This document shows, one piece after another, positions 9,919 through 19,531 of a stretch of 64,000 nt of DNA (its first letter is position 1; the number at the start of each line of letters is the position of its first letter). This stretch comes from Prolixibacter sp. SD074 (GTDB lineage: Bacteria; Bacteroidota; Bacteroidia; Bacteroidales; Prolixibacteraceae), in the NCBI RefSeq assembly GCF_009617895.1, contig NZ_BLAW01000001.1:1665001-1729000 (forward strand). The letters run 5' to 3'. The position numbers were made by a program, and so were the translations under genes. Under the pieces are notes generated by a model. The model had not been told where the DNA came from. It worked only from the letters and a program-made list of their open reading frames with translations, and did not search any database.

Positions 9919-10944
9919 ATGAAAGCTTGGGTAATCGACAAAATCAGCGATCTGGACGAAAATCATGAACCACTAAAATTGGTTGAGCTTCCAAAACCAA
10001 TTCCCAAATATGGAGAATTGTTGATAAAAGTAAAAACTTGCGGGGTCTGTCACACCGAACTAGACGAAATAGAAGGCCGTACACCACCTCCTAAGTTTCC
10101 GGTCATTCCCGGTCATCAGGTAGTTGGTGTAGTGGAAGAAAACCGGGGCGACAATTCCGTAATAAAAATAGGAAACCGCGTAGGAGTTGCCTGGATTTTT
10201 TCGGCTTGCGGAAAATGTGAATATTGCCTTTCGGGAAGAGAAAACCTGTGCCCGGATTTCCTGGCAACAGGAAGAGACGTTAACGGCGGATACGCTGAAT
10301 ATTTGACCGTACCCGAAGGCTTTGCCTACAAAATCCCGGATTTGTTCAGCGATGCCGAAGCCGCTCCTTTGTTGTGCGCCGGTGCCATCGGTTACCGATC
10401 GGCTGCGATTTGTAACCCGATGGACGGTCAGCGGTTCGGACTCACGGGTTTCGGAGCCTCCGCCCATTTGGTTATTAAGCTGCTGCGCTTTCGCTTCCCA
10501 AAATCGAAAGTATATGTGTTTGCGCGAAATCCCAACGAACGAAAATTTGCACTGGAGTTAGGCGCTACCTGGGCCGGCGATACAACCGACAAACCACCTC
10601 ACCTGTTAGATAGCATCATTGATACCACGCCGGCGTGGAAACCGGTGATACAAGCATTAGAATGCCTCAAACCGGGCGGACGACTGGTCATCAACGCTAT
10701 CAGGAAAGAAAATATCGATCAGGAAGAGCTATACCGCATGAATTACGACCGACATCTCTGGATGGAAAAGGAGATTAAAAGTGTGGCCAATGTCACCAGC
10801 CACGATGTAAAAGCTTTGATTTCCGCTGCAGCAGAGATGCCGTTCAAGCCAGATGTTACGATTTATCCGTTTGAAAAAGCCAATCAGGCATTGATCGATA
10901 TCAAGCAGCGAAAAATCAGGGGGGCAAAAGTTTTGGAAATCTAA
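9919..10944 (+). CDS. Zinc-dependent alcohol dehydrogenase family protein, 341 aa
   Basis: This is a medium-chain dehydrogenase/reductase. The catalytic-zinc region reads CGVCHTELDEIEG followed by PVIPGHQVVG, and the structural-zinc loop has four cysteines in CGKCEYCLSGRENLC. The Rossmann part follows (GFGASAHLVIKLL). The family oxidises alcohols or reduces aldehydes with NAD(P). I start at the ATG at 9919 (MKAWVID) rather than a TTG at 9895, because MKAW is the usual start. Its stop overlaps the stop of the convergent glycerate kinase gene by four bases, so the two are antisense neighbours rather than an operon. The substrate is unknown. Confidence 0.88.
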   Translation: MKAWVIDKISDLDENHEPLKLVELPKPIPKYGELLIKVKTCGVCHTELDEIEGRTPPPKFPVIPGHQVVGVVEENRGDNSVIKIGNRVGVAWIFSACGKCEYCLSGRENLCPDFLATGRDVNGGYAEYLTVPEGFAYKIPDLFSDAEAAPLLCAGAIGYRSAAICNPMDGQRFGLTGFGASAHLVIKLLRFRFPKSKVYVFARNPNERKFALELGATWAGDTTDKPPHLLDSIIDTTPAWKPVIQALECLKPGGRLVINAIRKENIDQEELYRMNYDRHLWMEKEIKSVANVTSHDVKALISAAAEMPFKPDVTIYPFEKANQALIDIKQRKIRGAKVLEI

Positions 10945-12071
10945 TACTGCCAGGACTTCAGCATCTTCCCCACAAGCCTTTCTGTCCGCGTTATCAGAAG
11001 TGAATAAGCATTTTGCATCGCATCTTCGAACATGGTCCCCTCGTTTTTAATCGCCTCAACAGCAATGATGGGTAAACCTTTGATTTCATCGGACGTCAGT
11101 TCTGTGATACCGCACACCACACCAAAAGGTTTGTGAAATTCGCGGGCACGCTCCATTGCTCCCTTTACGACTTTCCCTTCCAGTGTTTGCTTATCAAACT
11201 TCCCCTCACCGGAAATAATCATATCTGCTTTCTGAAGCAGCTCATCGAAATGCAGGATTTCCATGATGGTTGTTATCCCCTTCTGCGGTTTCGCCTTCAG
11301 AAAAATCATCGCTCCTGCACCAAGGCCACCCGCAGCACCGGCTCCGGGAATGTTAGCCACATCAAACTTCCACTCCTGTTTTATCAGTTTGCTGAAATGC
11401 TCCAGCCCTCTGTCCAGCATTTCGATCTCTTCCGGATTAGCTCCTTTCTGCCTTGCAAAAACATTCGCCGCCCCATTCGGGCCATACAGCGGATTTTCCA
11501 CATCGGTAACCAATACAAATTCTGTATCTGCAATACCGTCATGGGCTTTTCCACTAATGGAAACAATCTTTTTCAATGAGGCTCCAACAGGCTGCAGTTC
11601 GTTGTTATTTTCATCGAGGAAACGATAACCCAAGGCTTGCGCTACTCCCAAACCACAATCATTGGTCGCACTGCCTCCAACAAAGAGGTAAATTTTCCGG
11701 GCGCCGCGCTCCAGTGCATCAACGATCATTTCGCCGGTTCCCAGCGTCGTAGTGGAAGCGGCATGTTGCTCCTCTTCTTTCAACAACAGCAAACCCGAAG
11801 CCGCCGCCATTTCGATGTAGGCCGTATCGGATTGCAAGCCATACCAAGCCTCAACTTTCTTGAACAACGGGCCGGTTACTTCCAGATAAACTCTGTTAAA
11901 ATGCAGCTTTGATTCAATAGTTTCCAACGTTCCATCGCCACCGTCAGCCAAAGGCAACATATCGACTTCAGCGGAAGGTAAAACATTAATAACTCCTTCT
12001 TTTACCGCATTACATGCTTCTACGGCAGTCAGGGAACCTTTGAATTTATCGGTGGCAACCAGAATTTTCAT
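10941..12071 (-). CDS. Glycerate kinase (GarK/GlxK family), 376 aa
   Basis: The start MKILVATDKFKGSLTAVEA, the segment LPLADGGDGTLE and the stretch around FVGGSATNDCGLGVAQALG (about residues 128-146) are hallmarks of the type-2 glycerate kinase family. These phosphorylate D-glycerate with ATP, usually to 2-phosphoglycerate, feeding lower glycolysis. It is the last gene of a minus-strand run, 59 bases after the GH13_18 phosphorylase. That location is informative: a phosphorylase or hydrolase acting on glucosylglycerate or mannosylglycerate releases glycerate, which this enzyme would trap. The length is normal. Confidence 0.92.
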   Translation of the reverse strand: MKILVATDKFKGSLTAVEACNAVKEGVINVLPSAEVDMLPLADGGDGTLETIESKLHFNRVYLEVTGPLFKKVEAWYGLQSDTAYIEMAAASGLLLLKEEEQHAASTTTLGTGEMIVDALERGARKIYLFVGGSATNDCGLGVAQALGYRFLDENNNELQPVGASLKKIVSISGKAHDGIADTEFVLVTDVENPLYGPNGAANVFARQKGANPEEIEMLDRGLEHFSKLIKQEWKFDVANIPGAGAAGGLGAGAMIFLKAKPQKGITTIMEILHFDELLQKADMIISGEGKFDKQTLEGKVVKGAMERAREFHKPFGVVCGITELTSDEIKGLPIIAVEAIKNEGTMFEDAMQNAYSLLITRTERLVGKMLKSWQY

Positions 12072-12130
12072 TCGTTTTATTTATCTATTCAGAAGATGAA
12101 GTAACGAAAAAGTTATAACACCCAATGTGA

Positions 12131-13810
12131 TTACGGCCTTTTCTTCAACCATGCGAAATCAAGCGGTTGAAGTTGTATTTCCCCATCAAAACTACGATTG
12201 GTTATGATATCAGTCCAACCGCAATTTCCGTCAAGCTTGACTTTCTGCGTTTGTTGTGTCAGGTTAAAATGGGCATATACCGATTGTTCCTCAGAATTTC
12301 CTTTTCGGCACAAGGAGAACACACCATTAACCGAACTGATAACCTCAAATTCGCCGTACGGATCGAAAGCCGTCTCATTTTTCCGAACATCAATCAACTT
12401 TTTCAATCCGTTTAAGATGACCGACTGGCGGGTATCCGGATTATCGAGCAGCCCCTCCAGGTATTTGTATTCGAACTTCTGGCGGTTTATTCGACGGTTC
12501 TGTCCGCTCTCCTTCATTCCTTTCACATCGTTCACCGAACCAACCATTGAATGAAAATAGATGGCTGGCAATCCGGGCATGGTGAGCAGTACCGCATGAG
12601 CCAGCAAACTACGTTTCACCCCTAACTCCTCATCCCGGTCCGGCCCATATAATAAACTAAGGTAGTTACAGTTTATCTCGTAGGGAACCTCAACTCCGTT
12701 TCCCTTGGACTTATACGATACTTTACCACCGTTAGCCTGCGCTGCACCGATGAGCACATTCAATTCCTCGCGGTTAAGAATATCATCCACCGGCATAACA
12801 CCAATGCCGTCGTGACTTGACAGGAAATTGAAATAACAAACGCTTTTGTGCGGAACCACCAGATTCGAAACCCAGTCACTAAAACGCTCCGTTGTTTCAT
12901 TTAACAGGCTAAAAGCCAGCAAAGGCGGTAGCGTAAAATTGTACACCATGTGCGCTTCGTCGCCATCGCCGAAATAAGCGATATTGTCCGGGTGCGGCAC
13001 ATTGGTCTCGGTCAACAGCATTACTGAAGGATTCAAATGCTCAATAACGCACCGCATCAGCTTAACCAGTTTATGCGCCTGTGGAAGATGCATACAGGTC
13101 GTATGTTTTTCCTTCCAAATAAAACCAACGGCATCCAGGCGAATAATCGAAGCACCTTTCGACACATAGAACAGCAACAGATCAAGCACTTCGAGCAGCA
13201 ACTTCGGATTGGCGAAATTCAGATCGACCTGATCGCGGCTAAAGGTGGTCCAGATTTGATACTCGCGATCTTTCCCCTTAAAAGTATGCACCAACGGAGA
13301 AGTTCGCGGCCGAATGACTTTCTCGCAACCATCGGTATTTTCGAGGTCAATATAAAAATCCCGATATCGCCCATCACCATCCAGGTAACCTTTAAACCAC
13401 CCGGATTGAGTGGAGTTATGATTAATGACAGCATCGAACAATAACTTAAAACTTCCCGATAGCTTCTCCACTTCCTCCCAATTTCCCAATTTAGGATTAA
13501 CAGAATAATAATCGGTTACCGAAAAACCATCGTCAGACGTATAAGGATAAAAAGGAAGAATATGTACTACAGAAACCTGACGGCTCAAATAACGATTCAT
13601 AAACCGGCTAAGTGTCACCAGGTTATCTTCCCCTTCCTGATAAACCTGGTCGCCATAAGTAATTAAAACGACATCTTTCTGCGTAAGCACTTTATTTTCT
13701 GCTTCCGCAAGAAAATGGTACTTGCTCCAAAGTTTATCAATTCCATCCAAGAGTAAAGTAACCTCTTCAGGCATGTAAATACCTGACAGGAGTTCCTTAA
13801 TATATTCCAT
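12131..13810 (-). CDS. GH13_18 sugar phosphorylase, probably glucosylglycerate phosphorylase, 559 aa
   Basis: This is a retaining alpha-glucoside phosphorylase of the sucrose-phosphorylase subfamily. Visible landmarks are VHILPFYPYTSDDGFSV (about 82-98), the nucleophile Asp226 in IIRLDAVGF, the acid/base Glu268 in LLTETNVPH and the third catalytic Asp334 in SSHDG. Known activities of the subfamily are phosphorolysis of sucrose, sucrose 6-phosphate, glucosylglycerol and glucosylglycerate. I favour glucosylglycerate because a glycerate kinase follows and a GH63 glucosylglycerate-type hydrolase precedes it in the run; products would be glucose 1-phosphate and glycerate. No signal peptide, so it is cytoplasmic. 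It starts 3 bases after the symporter stop, so translation is probably coupled. Exact specificity needs assay. Confidence 0.85.
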   Translation of the reverse strand: MEYIKELLSGIYMPEEVTLLLDGIDKLWSKYHFLAEAENKVLTQKDVVLITYGDQVYQEGEDNLVTLSRFMNRYLSRQVSVVHILPFYPYTSDDGFSVTDYYSVNPKLGNWEEVEKLSGSFKLLFDAVINHNSTQSGWFKGYLDGDGRYRDFYIDLENTDGCEKVIRPRTSPLVHTFKGKDREYQIWTTFSRDQVDLNFANPKLLLEVLDLLLFYVSKGASIIRLDAVGFIWKEKHTTCMHLPQAHKLVKLMRCVIEHLNPSVMLLTETNVPHPDNIAYFGDGDEAHMVYNFTLPPLLAFSLLNETTERFSDWVSNLVVPHKSVCYFNFLSSHDGIGVMPVDDILNREELNVLIGAAQANGGKVSYKSKGNGVEVPYEINCNYLSLLYGPDRDEELGVKRSLLAHAVLLTMPGLPAIYFHSMVGSVNDVKGMKESGQNRRINRQKFEYKYLEGLLDNPDTRQSVILNGLKKLIDVRKNETAFDPYGEFEVISSVNGVFSLCRKGNSEEQSVYAHFNLTQQTQKVKLDGNCGWTDIITNRSFDGEIQLQPLDFAWLKKRP

Positions 13811-13813
13811 AAA

Positions 13814-15394
13814 TTACAATAGATATTTCAGTGAAAGACTTATCAGTACAATTACAACAAACTGTACAATTAAAATAACAGTATTCCTTGACCAGAAATG
13901 ATAGTGTTCCTCATCCACGGCTTGTTTTTCAGCTAACACTTTTTCCTTTTGTGCCAACTTCTGAATGAATAATGCTACCGCGAAGGTAACCACTGCACCA
14001 ATGAAGTTCCACCAGAACCAGAAAAGATAATCACCTACGACCAGCCAAAGAAACACATTGACCAAAACGCCGGTAACCAATCCGATATTCATTGCCCTCG
14101 AATGTACCCAGCGGACCATACTGGCTACCATAAATGTGGCCAGGATTGGACCGTAAAAAACAGACCCGACTTTGTTTATCGCTTCGATAACCGTCTCGGC
14201 AATATTCCCGGTAAAAAAAGCAAGAATAATCGTGACAACTCCCCAGAAAACTGAGGTAAACTTTGAATATTTGAAGTATGTTTTATCAGAAACTTTTTTA
14301 CCCGCAACCAGCAAATCTTCAGTGGTAACCGCACTTAACGAATTGATGGTCGAGCTAAGCGATGACATGGCTGCTGAAAGAATAGCCACAATTAACAGCC
14401 CCACTAGCCCGTGCGGCAAATAATCACGGATAAAAACCGGGATTAACAGGTCGGGCTTGTCAGCCGGAACCAGGCTGGAGAAAGCCGGGGTCATTAACGC
14501 AAACGTCCCAACCACCAGCCCCATAATGCTATACAGCAACGTAATCGGGAATCGCAGCAAACCGTTTACCAACAACGTGTTTCGGGCCGTTTTAATGTTT
14601 TTTGCCGACAATAAACGCTGCATTTGCGATTGGTCTGTTCCGTAATAGGATGCATACAGAAAAAACCCGCCAACGACCATCGGTAAAAATCCAAAAGCGC
14701 TTCCGCTTCCCTCGCCGATTCCAAAATCTTTAAAATTAACCGCGTTTAAACGTGAGGTATCCAAGTGGGCCAGAAAATTATGGACCCCACCCAGGTAATC
14801 AAGGCCAACAAATAATGAAACTACAATTCCACCGACCAGAATAATCATCTGAATCATATCTCCATACACAACTGCGCTCATTCCCCCCTGATAGGAATAG
14901 ATAAGTGTAATGACGCCAATGACCAAAATGGTTTGATAAAACGGAATACCCAACACACTCATCAGGATAAGCGCAACGGCATAAACCATGACTCCTGTTC
15001 CAAAGGCACGGCTTATCTGAAAAACAATGCTAATCAGAACGCGCGTCGAGCGGTTGAACCGGTTCTCGAGATACTCGTAAATACTGACAATGCCGGCTTT
15101 ATATAACTTAGGAACCAAAAATACTCCGAGGAATATCATGGCCAGTGGCAAACCGAATTCGTAGCTGAGCCACTGCAATCCACCTCCATGGCGAATCCCC
15201 ACGAAAGCAGGTGCTGAGATGAAGCTAATGGCCGAAAGCTGCGTAGCCATCACCGACAGGCTCAATGGGAACCAGCCAAATGATTTTCCTCCGAGGTAGT
15301 AGTCCTGCCGTGCGCTTTTCTTGCTGAATAGTTTTCCCAGCATCAAAAATCCACCGGCATAAACTACCACGATGATATAGTCTATCCAATTCAT
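13814..15394 (-). CDS. Sodium:solute symporter (SSS family), 526 aa
   Basis: This is an inner-membrane carrier with about 13-14 hydrophobic helices. It has the SSS pattern: an N-terminal helix (IIVVVYAGGFLMLGKL), a DYYLGGKSFGWFPLSLSVMA segment and the conserved MSAVVYGDMIQ around residues 170-180. The family imports sugars, sugar acids, amino acids and similar solutes with sodium. Its start overlaps the end of the GH63 gene by four bases, and its stop is 3 bases before the phosphorylase, so it belongs to a tightly coupled operon. In context it should bring glucosylglycerate, its hydrolysis products, or a related solute across the inner membrane. Confidence 0.9.
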   Translation of the reverse strand: MNWIDYIIVVVYAGGFLMLGKLFSKKSARQDYYLGGKSFGWFPLSLSVMATQLSAISFISAPAFVGIRHGGGLQWLSYEFGLPLAMIFLGVFLVPKLYKAGIVSIYEYLENRFNRSTRVLISIVFQISRAFGTGVMVYAVALILMSVLGIPFYQTILVIGVITLIYSYQGGMSAVVYGDMIQMIILVGGIVVSLFVGLDYLGGVHNFLAHLDTSRLNAVNFKDFGIGEGSGSAFGFLPMVVGGFFLYASYYGTDQSQMQRLLSAKNIKTARNTLLVNGLLRFPITLLYSIMGLVVGTFALMTPAFSSLVPADKPDLLIPVFIRDYLPHGLVGLLIVAILSAAMSSLSSTINSLSAVTTEDLLVAGKKVSDKTYFKYSKFTSVFWGVVTIILAFFTGNIAETVIEAINKVGSVFYGPILATFMVASMVRWVHSRAMNIGLVTGVLVNVFLWLVVGDYLFWFWWNFIGAVVTFAVALFIQKLAQKEKVLAEKQAVDEEHYHFWSRNTVILIVQFVVIVLISLSLKYLL

Positions 15395-16680
15395 GTTGTC
15401 GCTTTTTTAATCATGTCCAACACCAGTGCAGCTGTCCAGGAAAAATCGAATCCTCCGTAGCCCGTTCCCGACTGGTTATCGGTAAAGGGATTAAAATATT
15501 CATAAATCCCGTATTTCTTCACCATTTCAAGGGTTTGATTCTTAACCAACTCAGCTTCGTCGGGAAGATGATAATTTAGCAAACCTTTCCAAATCAACCA
15601 GTTCATATTTACCCAGACCGGTCCGCGCCAATAGTTTTTTGGCTCAAACCCGCTTCCCTTCGGATGACATGACGGAACCGGGCGAATTTGCGATTGTTTT
15701 TTGTAAGGCTTCAACATCCTTTGAACACGGGCTGATGAAGGAATCCCGGCAAATATGGGAATATAAGAACCTGAACAAGGTTGCTTTAGTTGTTCTCTTC
15801 CAACCAGGTCGTAAGGAAAATAGAGGTCCTGCCCATCATCCAGAAAGTAGACATCGAAGCTTTCAAATCCCTGATTCAATTTCTGCAAAAGCCAGTCAGT
15901 CTCTTTATTCAATACTTTTCCAAGACGAATAAGACTCCTGGTCGATTCGAGCAGAATGCTGTTAAAAACCGGATCGAGTACATGGAATGGAAAATCATCA
16001 GGAATTTCTGAATATTTGTGTTCTCTAAGCGTATCAACCAGATAAAGATATCTTTTGTAATCAATATCCTTCGGACGGGTTGATCCGCTCTCTTTCACCT
16101 CGTGAACATCTTTGCGTTCGAGCTGAATGTATTCGAGTTTATCCAGGGTAATCCGCTCCAGCGGAATATCCCACCACGGTGAGTTATCCATACCGGACTC
16201 CCAATTGTGCCAGATGGCCACCAACCCGGTAGATTTGTACTCCCGGTACCGATAGAGCCATTGGTGATAGGCACTGATTTTATCAAACAGTTCACTAATA
16301 CGCCCAATATCCAGCCCGGCCTTATAGAGTTCTTCAAGGATAAAACCGTGAACAGGCGGCTGAGTAATTCCCGATGTTTTCAAATCAGCAGGTGCATCTT
16401 CAGACACCCCGGAATTCCAGTAATCGGCAGAAGGAAAATAGGAAGAGTATTTCTCCGCTTCATGAAAAATAATATGCGGCAAAAATCCATTTTTCCATTG
16501 GCCGGAAAAAAGCGCCTCCATCTCGGTAAGCGCCCTTTCAGGTTTGTGGTGCAGGTTTCCCAGCACAATGAATCCCGAATCCCAGTTCCATTGAAATGGA
16601 TACAAACGGGGCGACGGAATGGTAAATCGACCTTTCCAGTTTTTATCCAATACCTCTATACACTGTTCAGCAAGTCCCAT
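15391..16680 (-). CDS. GH63-type glucosylglycerate/mannosylglycerate hydrolase, 429 aa
   Basis: The sequence has the (alpha/alpha)6-barrel signature of small bacterial GH63 enzymes: YPFQWNWDSGF (about 27-37), HNWESGMDNSPWWD (Asp165 would be the general acid) and a C-terminal EYFNPFT (Glu394 would be the base), followed by YGGFDFSWTAAL. Characterised relatives of this size hydrolyse glucosylglycerate and mannosylglycerate to hexose and glycerate. No signal peptide is seen, so it acts in the cytoplasm. It overlaps the symporter gene by four bases (ATGA-type coupling). Having both a hydrolase and a phosphorylase for apparently the same solute in one operon is notable. Trehalase-like activity cannot be excluded. 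Confidence 0.82.
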   Translation of the reverse strand: MGLAEQCIEVLDKNWKGRFTIPSPRLYPFQWNWDSGFIVLGNLHHKPERALTEMEALFSGQWKNGFLPHIIFHEAEKYSSYFPSADYWNSGVSEDAPADLKTSGITQPPVHGFILEELYKAGLDIGRISELFDKISAYHQWLYRYREYKSTGLVAIWHNWESGMDNSPWWDIPLERITLDKLEYIQLERKDVHEVKESGSTRPKDIDYKRYLYLVDTLREHKYSEIPDDFPFHVLDPVFNSILLESTRSLIRLGKVLNKETDWLLQKLNQGFESFDVYFLDDGQDLYFPYDLVGREQLKQPCSGSYIPIFAGIPSSARVQRMLKPYKKQSQIRPVPSCHPKGSGFEPKNYWRGPVWVNMNWLIWKGLLNYHLPDEAELVKNQTLEMVKKYGIYEYFNPFTDNQSGTGYGGFDFSWTAALVLDMIKKATT

Positions 16681-16686
16681 ATTAAG

Positions 16687-16722
16687 AAGAAAAAGCCGGT
16701 TATTCCATAATTAGAATAACCG
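16687..16722 (-). terminator. Terminator-like hairpin between TonB receptor and GH63 genes
   Basis: Read on the minus strand, an 8-bp stem CGGTTATT/AATAACCG (arms 16715-16722 and 16697-16704, 10-base loop) is followed by a pyrimidine run GCTTTTTCTTCTT. It sits in the 59-base gap after the receptor stop. It could stop part of the transcripts and so keep receptor mRNA levels different from those of the cytoplasmic enzymes. Confidence 0.6.
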
Positions 16723-16739
16723 ACTTACTGAAAATTTGA

Positions 16740-19343
16740 TTAGAAACTAAAGGTTGCTCTCACATATACTCTTCGCGGCAGAATAGGACGGCCGACGAAA
16801 AAGTCGCCACCGCTAATTTGAGAATTTCCCTGACGGGGAGAACCTTCGGTAATACCATGTGAATCAGCCAGATTGAAAACCGAAACGCCTAAGCGCAAAG
16901 ATTGTGCCTTACCCAACATGGTAGTATAACCTGCATCCAGACGCATAATGCTATAAGCATCCAATTTAACTGTGTTAGCATCGTTCGCAAAACGTTTACC
17001 GATGAAGTTATTGGACAAACCGGCATCAAAAACACCATCATCATAAGAAACGCCCAACATTCCCATCACGCGGGGTTGCCTCCTCAGCCAGTTCCCTACC
17101 TGCTCCGGATTTCCTTCTACTTTGGTATACTCGTGATTCTGATAAGTTAAGTTACCGTAGAAATTCAGCTTCTTGGTCAGGTAATAACTTGCATACGCCT
17201 CCAAACCAATGGTCCGTGTACTTTGCACGCTTACCTGTTCGGTAACTCCGCCGGCACCATCATTCACAAAGTCAACTGAGCGGCGGTCGCCTAATGTCAC
17301 ATAGTAAGTACCAAGATTGGCTACAAAATTCTTGAATCCAAATTTAGCGCCGGCTTCCGCCTGATAAATCTTTTCAGGTTTATATGACTGTGTCACACCG
17401 GGACTGATAAATTTCACCGAACGAATTTCGGGGAAGAAATAACCTTTCGAGAAGTTTGCATACAAATTGGCTTGATGCGACAATTTATACAGGCCCGCCA
17501 CCGCCAGTGCAAAACCATTGGTTTGTACGGTTCCTTTATCGAAAGTATTGGAGCCAATCCCGGTTTCACTGGTAATAAATCCTTTGGCATGCTCGTAACG
17601 GACTCCCACATCCAGGTTGAATCGTGCCCACTTAATTTCGTCAGCCAGATAACCGGCCGATTTCTGCATCGCATTCACTTTATTAGACGTCTGCGAACCG
17701 GACCCGACAATGTAACCGCCTTCAGTATAATTCACCGTACTTCCATTTTCCTGGTAAGTTACATCCACCATTTTAGGTTGGTCCCGGAAATCGCCCAGGT
17801 AGCTGTAGATATATTCATCGTCACGGGCTGTGGTATAGGAATTGAATGTTCCAATGGTAATGTTGTGGTTACCGCTTCCCCAATCGAAATTCTTCGAGAG
17901 GTTAAACTCACCAACCAGTTCCTGCATTGGGCGATTGCGATCCAAAATACGGTTCTGAAAAAGCAAATCCGTTGACTTTAGAGGCTGTCCTGTAGAAACA
18001 TACGTGAACGTAGCATTGGCAGGTAAACCCCTTGCAGCAAGATAATCAGACTGCAGTTCCGGAACATTATGTACGCCGTCACCATCTAAAAACAGGTTGA
18101 ACTGGTGCTGATAGCTGGCATATTTTGTTTTAACCTTCAACACCCAGTCATTATCAAAATTGTAGTTGAAATCAGCCATCAGGTAACCACCTTTGGTCAT
18201 CGCACCGTTGCTGATTTGCGATTTGTGCACTCCATAAGGCGTATCGAATGAGAAATCAGTTGCTTCACCTGTCAGTGTCGTATAAACCGTTTTCCCGTCA
18301 TTCCCTTTCGGGCGGGAATAGTTTCCGTTGTCGTTTTTCAAGGGATAGGGCAAATAGAATACTACTTTGTCATCAATGTACTGTCCATAAAGGGTAAAAG
18401 CACCTTTACCGTCATTCAACATCTTTTTGATATTCCCACGGAACTGTCCACCAACCGTTTTCAGACCTGTTTTCAGTGGCCCTTCGTCATACCGGAGGAA
18501 ACCAGAAAAGGCATAGAAAGTCGTTTTATTAATCTGTCCTGAAGAGAGGACATCAGCCCTTGCACGACCGCCATCAGCCCATTCGAGCTGAATTTTGTTT
18601 TCCGGAATAGCTGAGCCTGTAATACTGGAATAGTTGATAATACCGGCAACCGAACCAGCGCCAAACAAAGTTGAAACTCCACCTTTCACGAATTCCATAT
18701 TCCGGAAACCCAAATCGTTACGGAAATACACGTCATGTGCTGAAGAGTTCAAACCAAATGCGCTCAATACAGGAATACCATCAATCTGAATCGGTGTAAA
18801 CTGATATTGCCCACCCGATGGCAATCCCCTGACAAAAATGTTGGAAGCGACCTCGCCACCTCCACCTTCGGCTGTTATACCCGGAACTACCCGAAGAATA
18901 TCAGCCTGGCTGTTAGATGTCAGCTTATCCAGCTCTTTGCTGTCCATCGCCGTCATCGACAACGGAGAATCGAATTGCGTCCGTTTACTAAACGTTGCAG
19001 TCACAACCACATCGTTCAGGTTAAACAAGTCGGCAGAAAGGGCAAAATCCTTGTTAAGTGTTTTGCCTTCCTGAATGGTCACTTTTGCAGTTTGCTTTGT
19101 ATAACCAACAAAAGAAACACTCACCGTGTACGTTCCGGCAGGAAGGCTCAGTGAATAGCGCCCATTTCCATCGGTAATAGTACCATTGGTTGTTCCGTCG
19201 ACATATACCTGTGCCCCAGGTAACGGATTACCATTATCACTTTCGGTAACCTTTCCTGACAAGGCACCTGTTCCCTGCGCCATTGACGTCAATGACAACA
19301 TCATCAGGGCAAGAAAATGAACTAAAAAAATGTTAGTTTTCAT
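16740..19343 (-). CDS. TonB-dependent outer-membrane receptor, 867 aa
   Basis: The order of parts is: signal peptide (ends SMAQG, about residue 23), a carboxypeptidase-regulatory-like beta domain (GALSGKVTESDNGNPLPGA to about residue 110), a plug domain (DVVVTATF, then IFVRGLPSGGQYQ) and a 22-strand-type barrel ending in RRVYVRATFSF with a C-terminal aromatic. It takes up a ligand through the outer membrane with TonB energy. No SusD-like lipoprotein gene is next to it, which argues for a small ligand rather than a long glycan. It heads the minus-strand run with the GH63, symporter, phosphorylase and kinase genes, and is divergent from an AraC regulator. The ligand is inferred to be a glycerate glycoside. 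Confidence 0.92.
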   Translation of the reverse strand: MKTNIFLVHFLALMMLSLTSMAQGTGALSGKVTESDNGNPLPGAQVYVDGTTNGTITDGNGRYSLSLPAGTYTVSVSFVGYTKQTAKVTIQEGKTLNKDFALSADLFNLNDVVVTATFSKRTQFDSPLSMTAMDSKELDKLTSNSQADILRVVPGITAEGGGGEVASNIFVRGLPSGGQYQFTPIQIDGIPVLSAFGLNSSAHDVYFRNDLGFRNMEFVKGGVSTLFGAGSVAGIINYSSITGSAIPENKIQLEWADGGRARADVLSSGQINKTTFYAFSGFLRYDEGPLKTGLKTVGGQFRGNIKKMLNDGKGAFTLYGQYIDDKVVFYLPYPLKNDNGNYSRPKGNDGKTVYTTLTGEATDFSFDTPYGVHKSQISNGAMTKGGYLMADFNYNFDNDWVLKVKTKYASYQHQFNLFLDGDGVHNVPELQSDYLAARGLPANATFTYVSTGQPLKSTDLLFQNRILDRNRPMQELVGEFNLSKNFDWGSGNHNITIGTFNSYTTARDDEYIYSYLGDFRDQPKMVDVTYQENGSTVNYTEGGYIVGSGSQTSNKVNAMQKSAGYLADEIKWARFNLDVGVRYEHAKGFITSETGIGSNTFDKGTVQTNGFALAVAGLYKLSHQANLYANFSKGYFFPEIRSVKFISPGVTQSYKPEKIYQAEAGAKFGFKNFVANLGTYYVTLGDRRSVDFVNDGAGGVTEQVSVQSTRTIGLEAYASYYLTKKLNFYGNLTYQNHEYTKVEGNPEQVGNWLRRQPRVMGMLGVSYDDGVFDAGLSNNFIGKRFANDANTVKLDAYSIMRLDAGYTTMLGKAQSLRLGVSVFNLADSHGITEGSPRQGNSQISGGDFFVGRPILPRRVYVRATFSF

Positions 19344-19470
19344 AGGTTTACTATTTTTTAATAGGACTTGGATTGAATTTTCTAATGGTAAAACTATGAA
19401 CTATAAATTCCGGACTCCTGACTCTTATTTTCCATTCATGATACTTTATTTGCCTTTCTTTATTTAATGA

Positions 19471-19516
19471 CTAACTTTATCGTCAATACACTGCCATTTT
19501 AATAACATAAAGTTAG
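19471..19516. promoter_or_regulatory. 10-bp inverted repeat between receptor and AraC-type regulator genes
   Basis: CTAACTTTAT at 19471-19480 is repeated in perfect inverse as ATAAAGTTAG at 19507-19516, with 26 bases between. It lies in the divergent 188-bp region between the TonB receptor and the regulator, ending 15 bases before the regulator start. This is a plausible operator for the adjacent regulator. The regulatory role is inferred from position only. Confidence 0.5.
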
Positions 19517-19531
19517 AATTGTTCTAAATAG

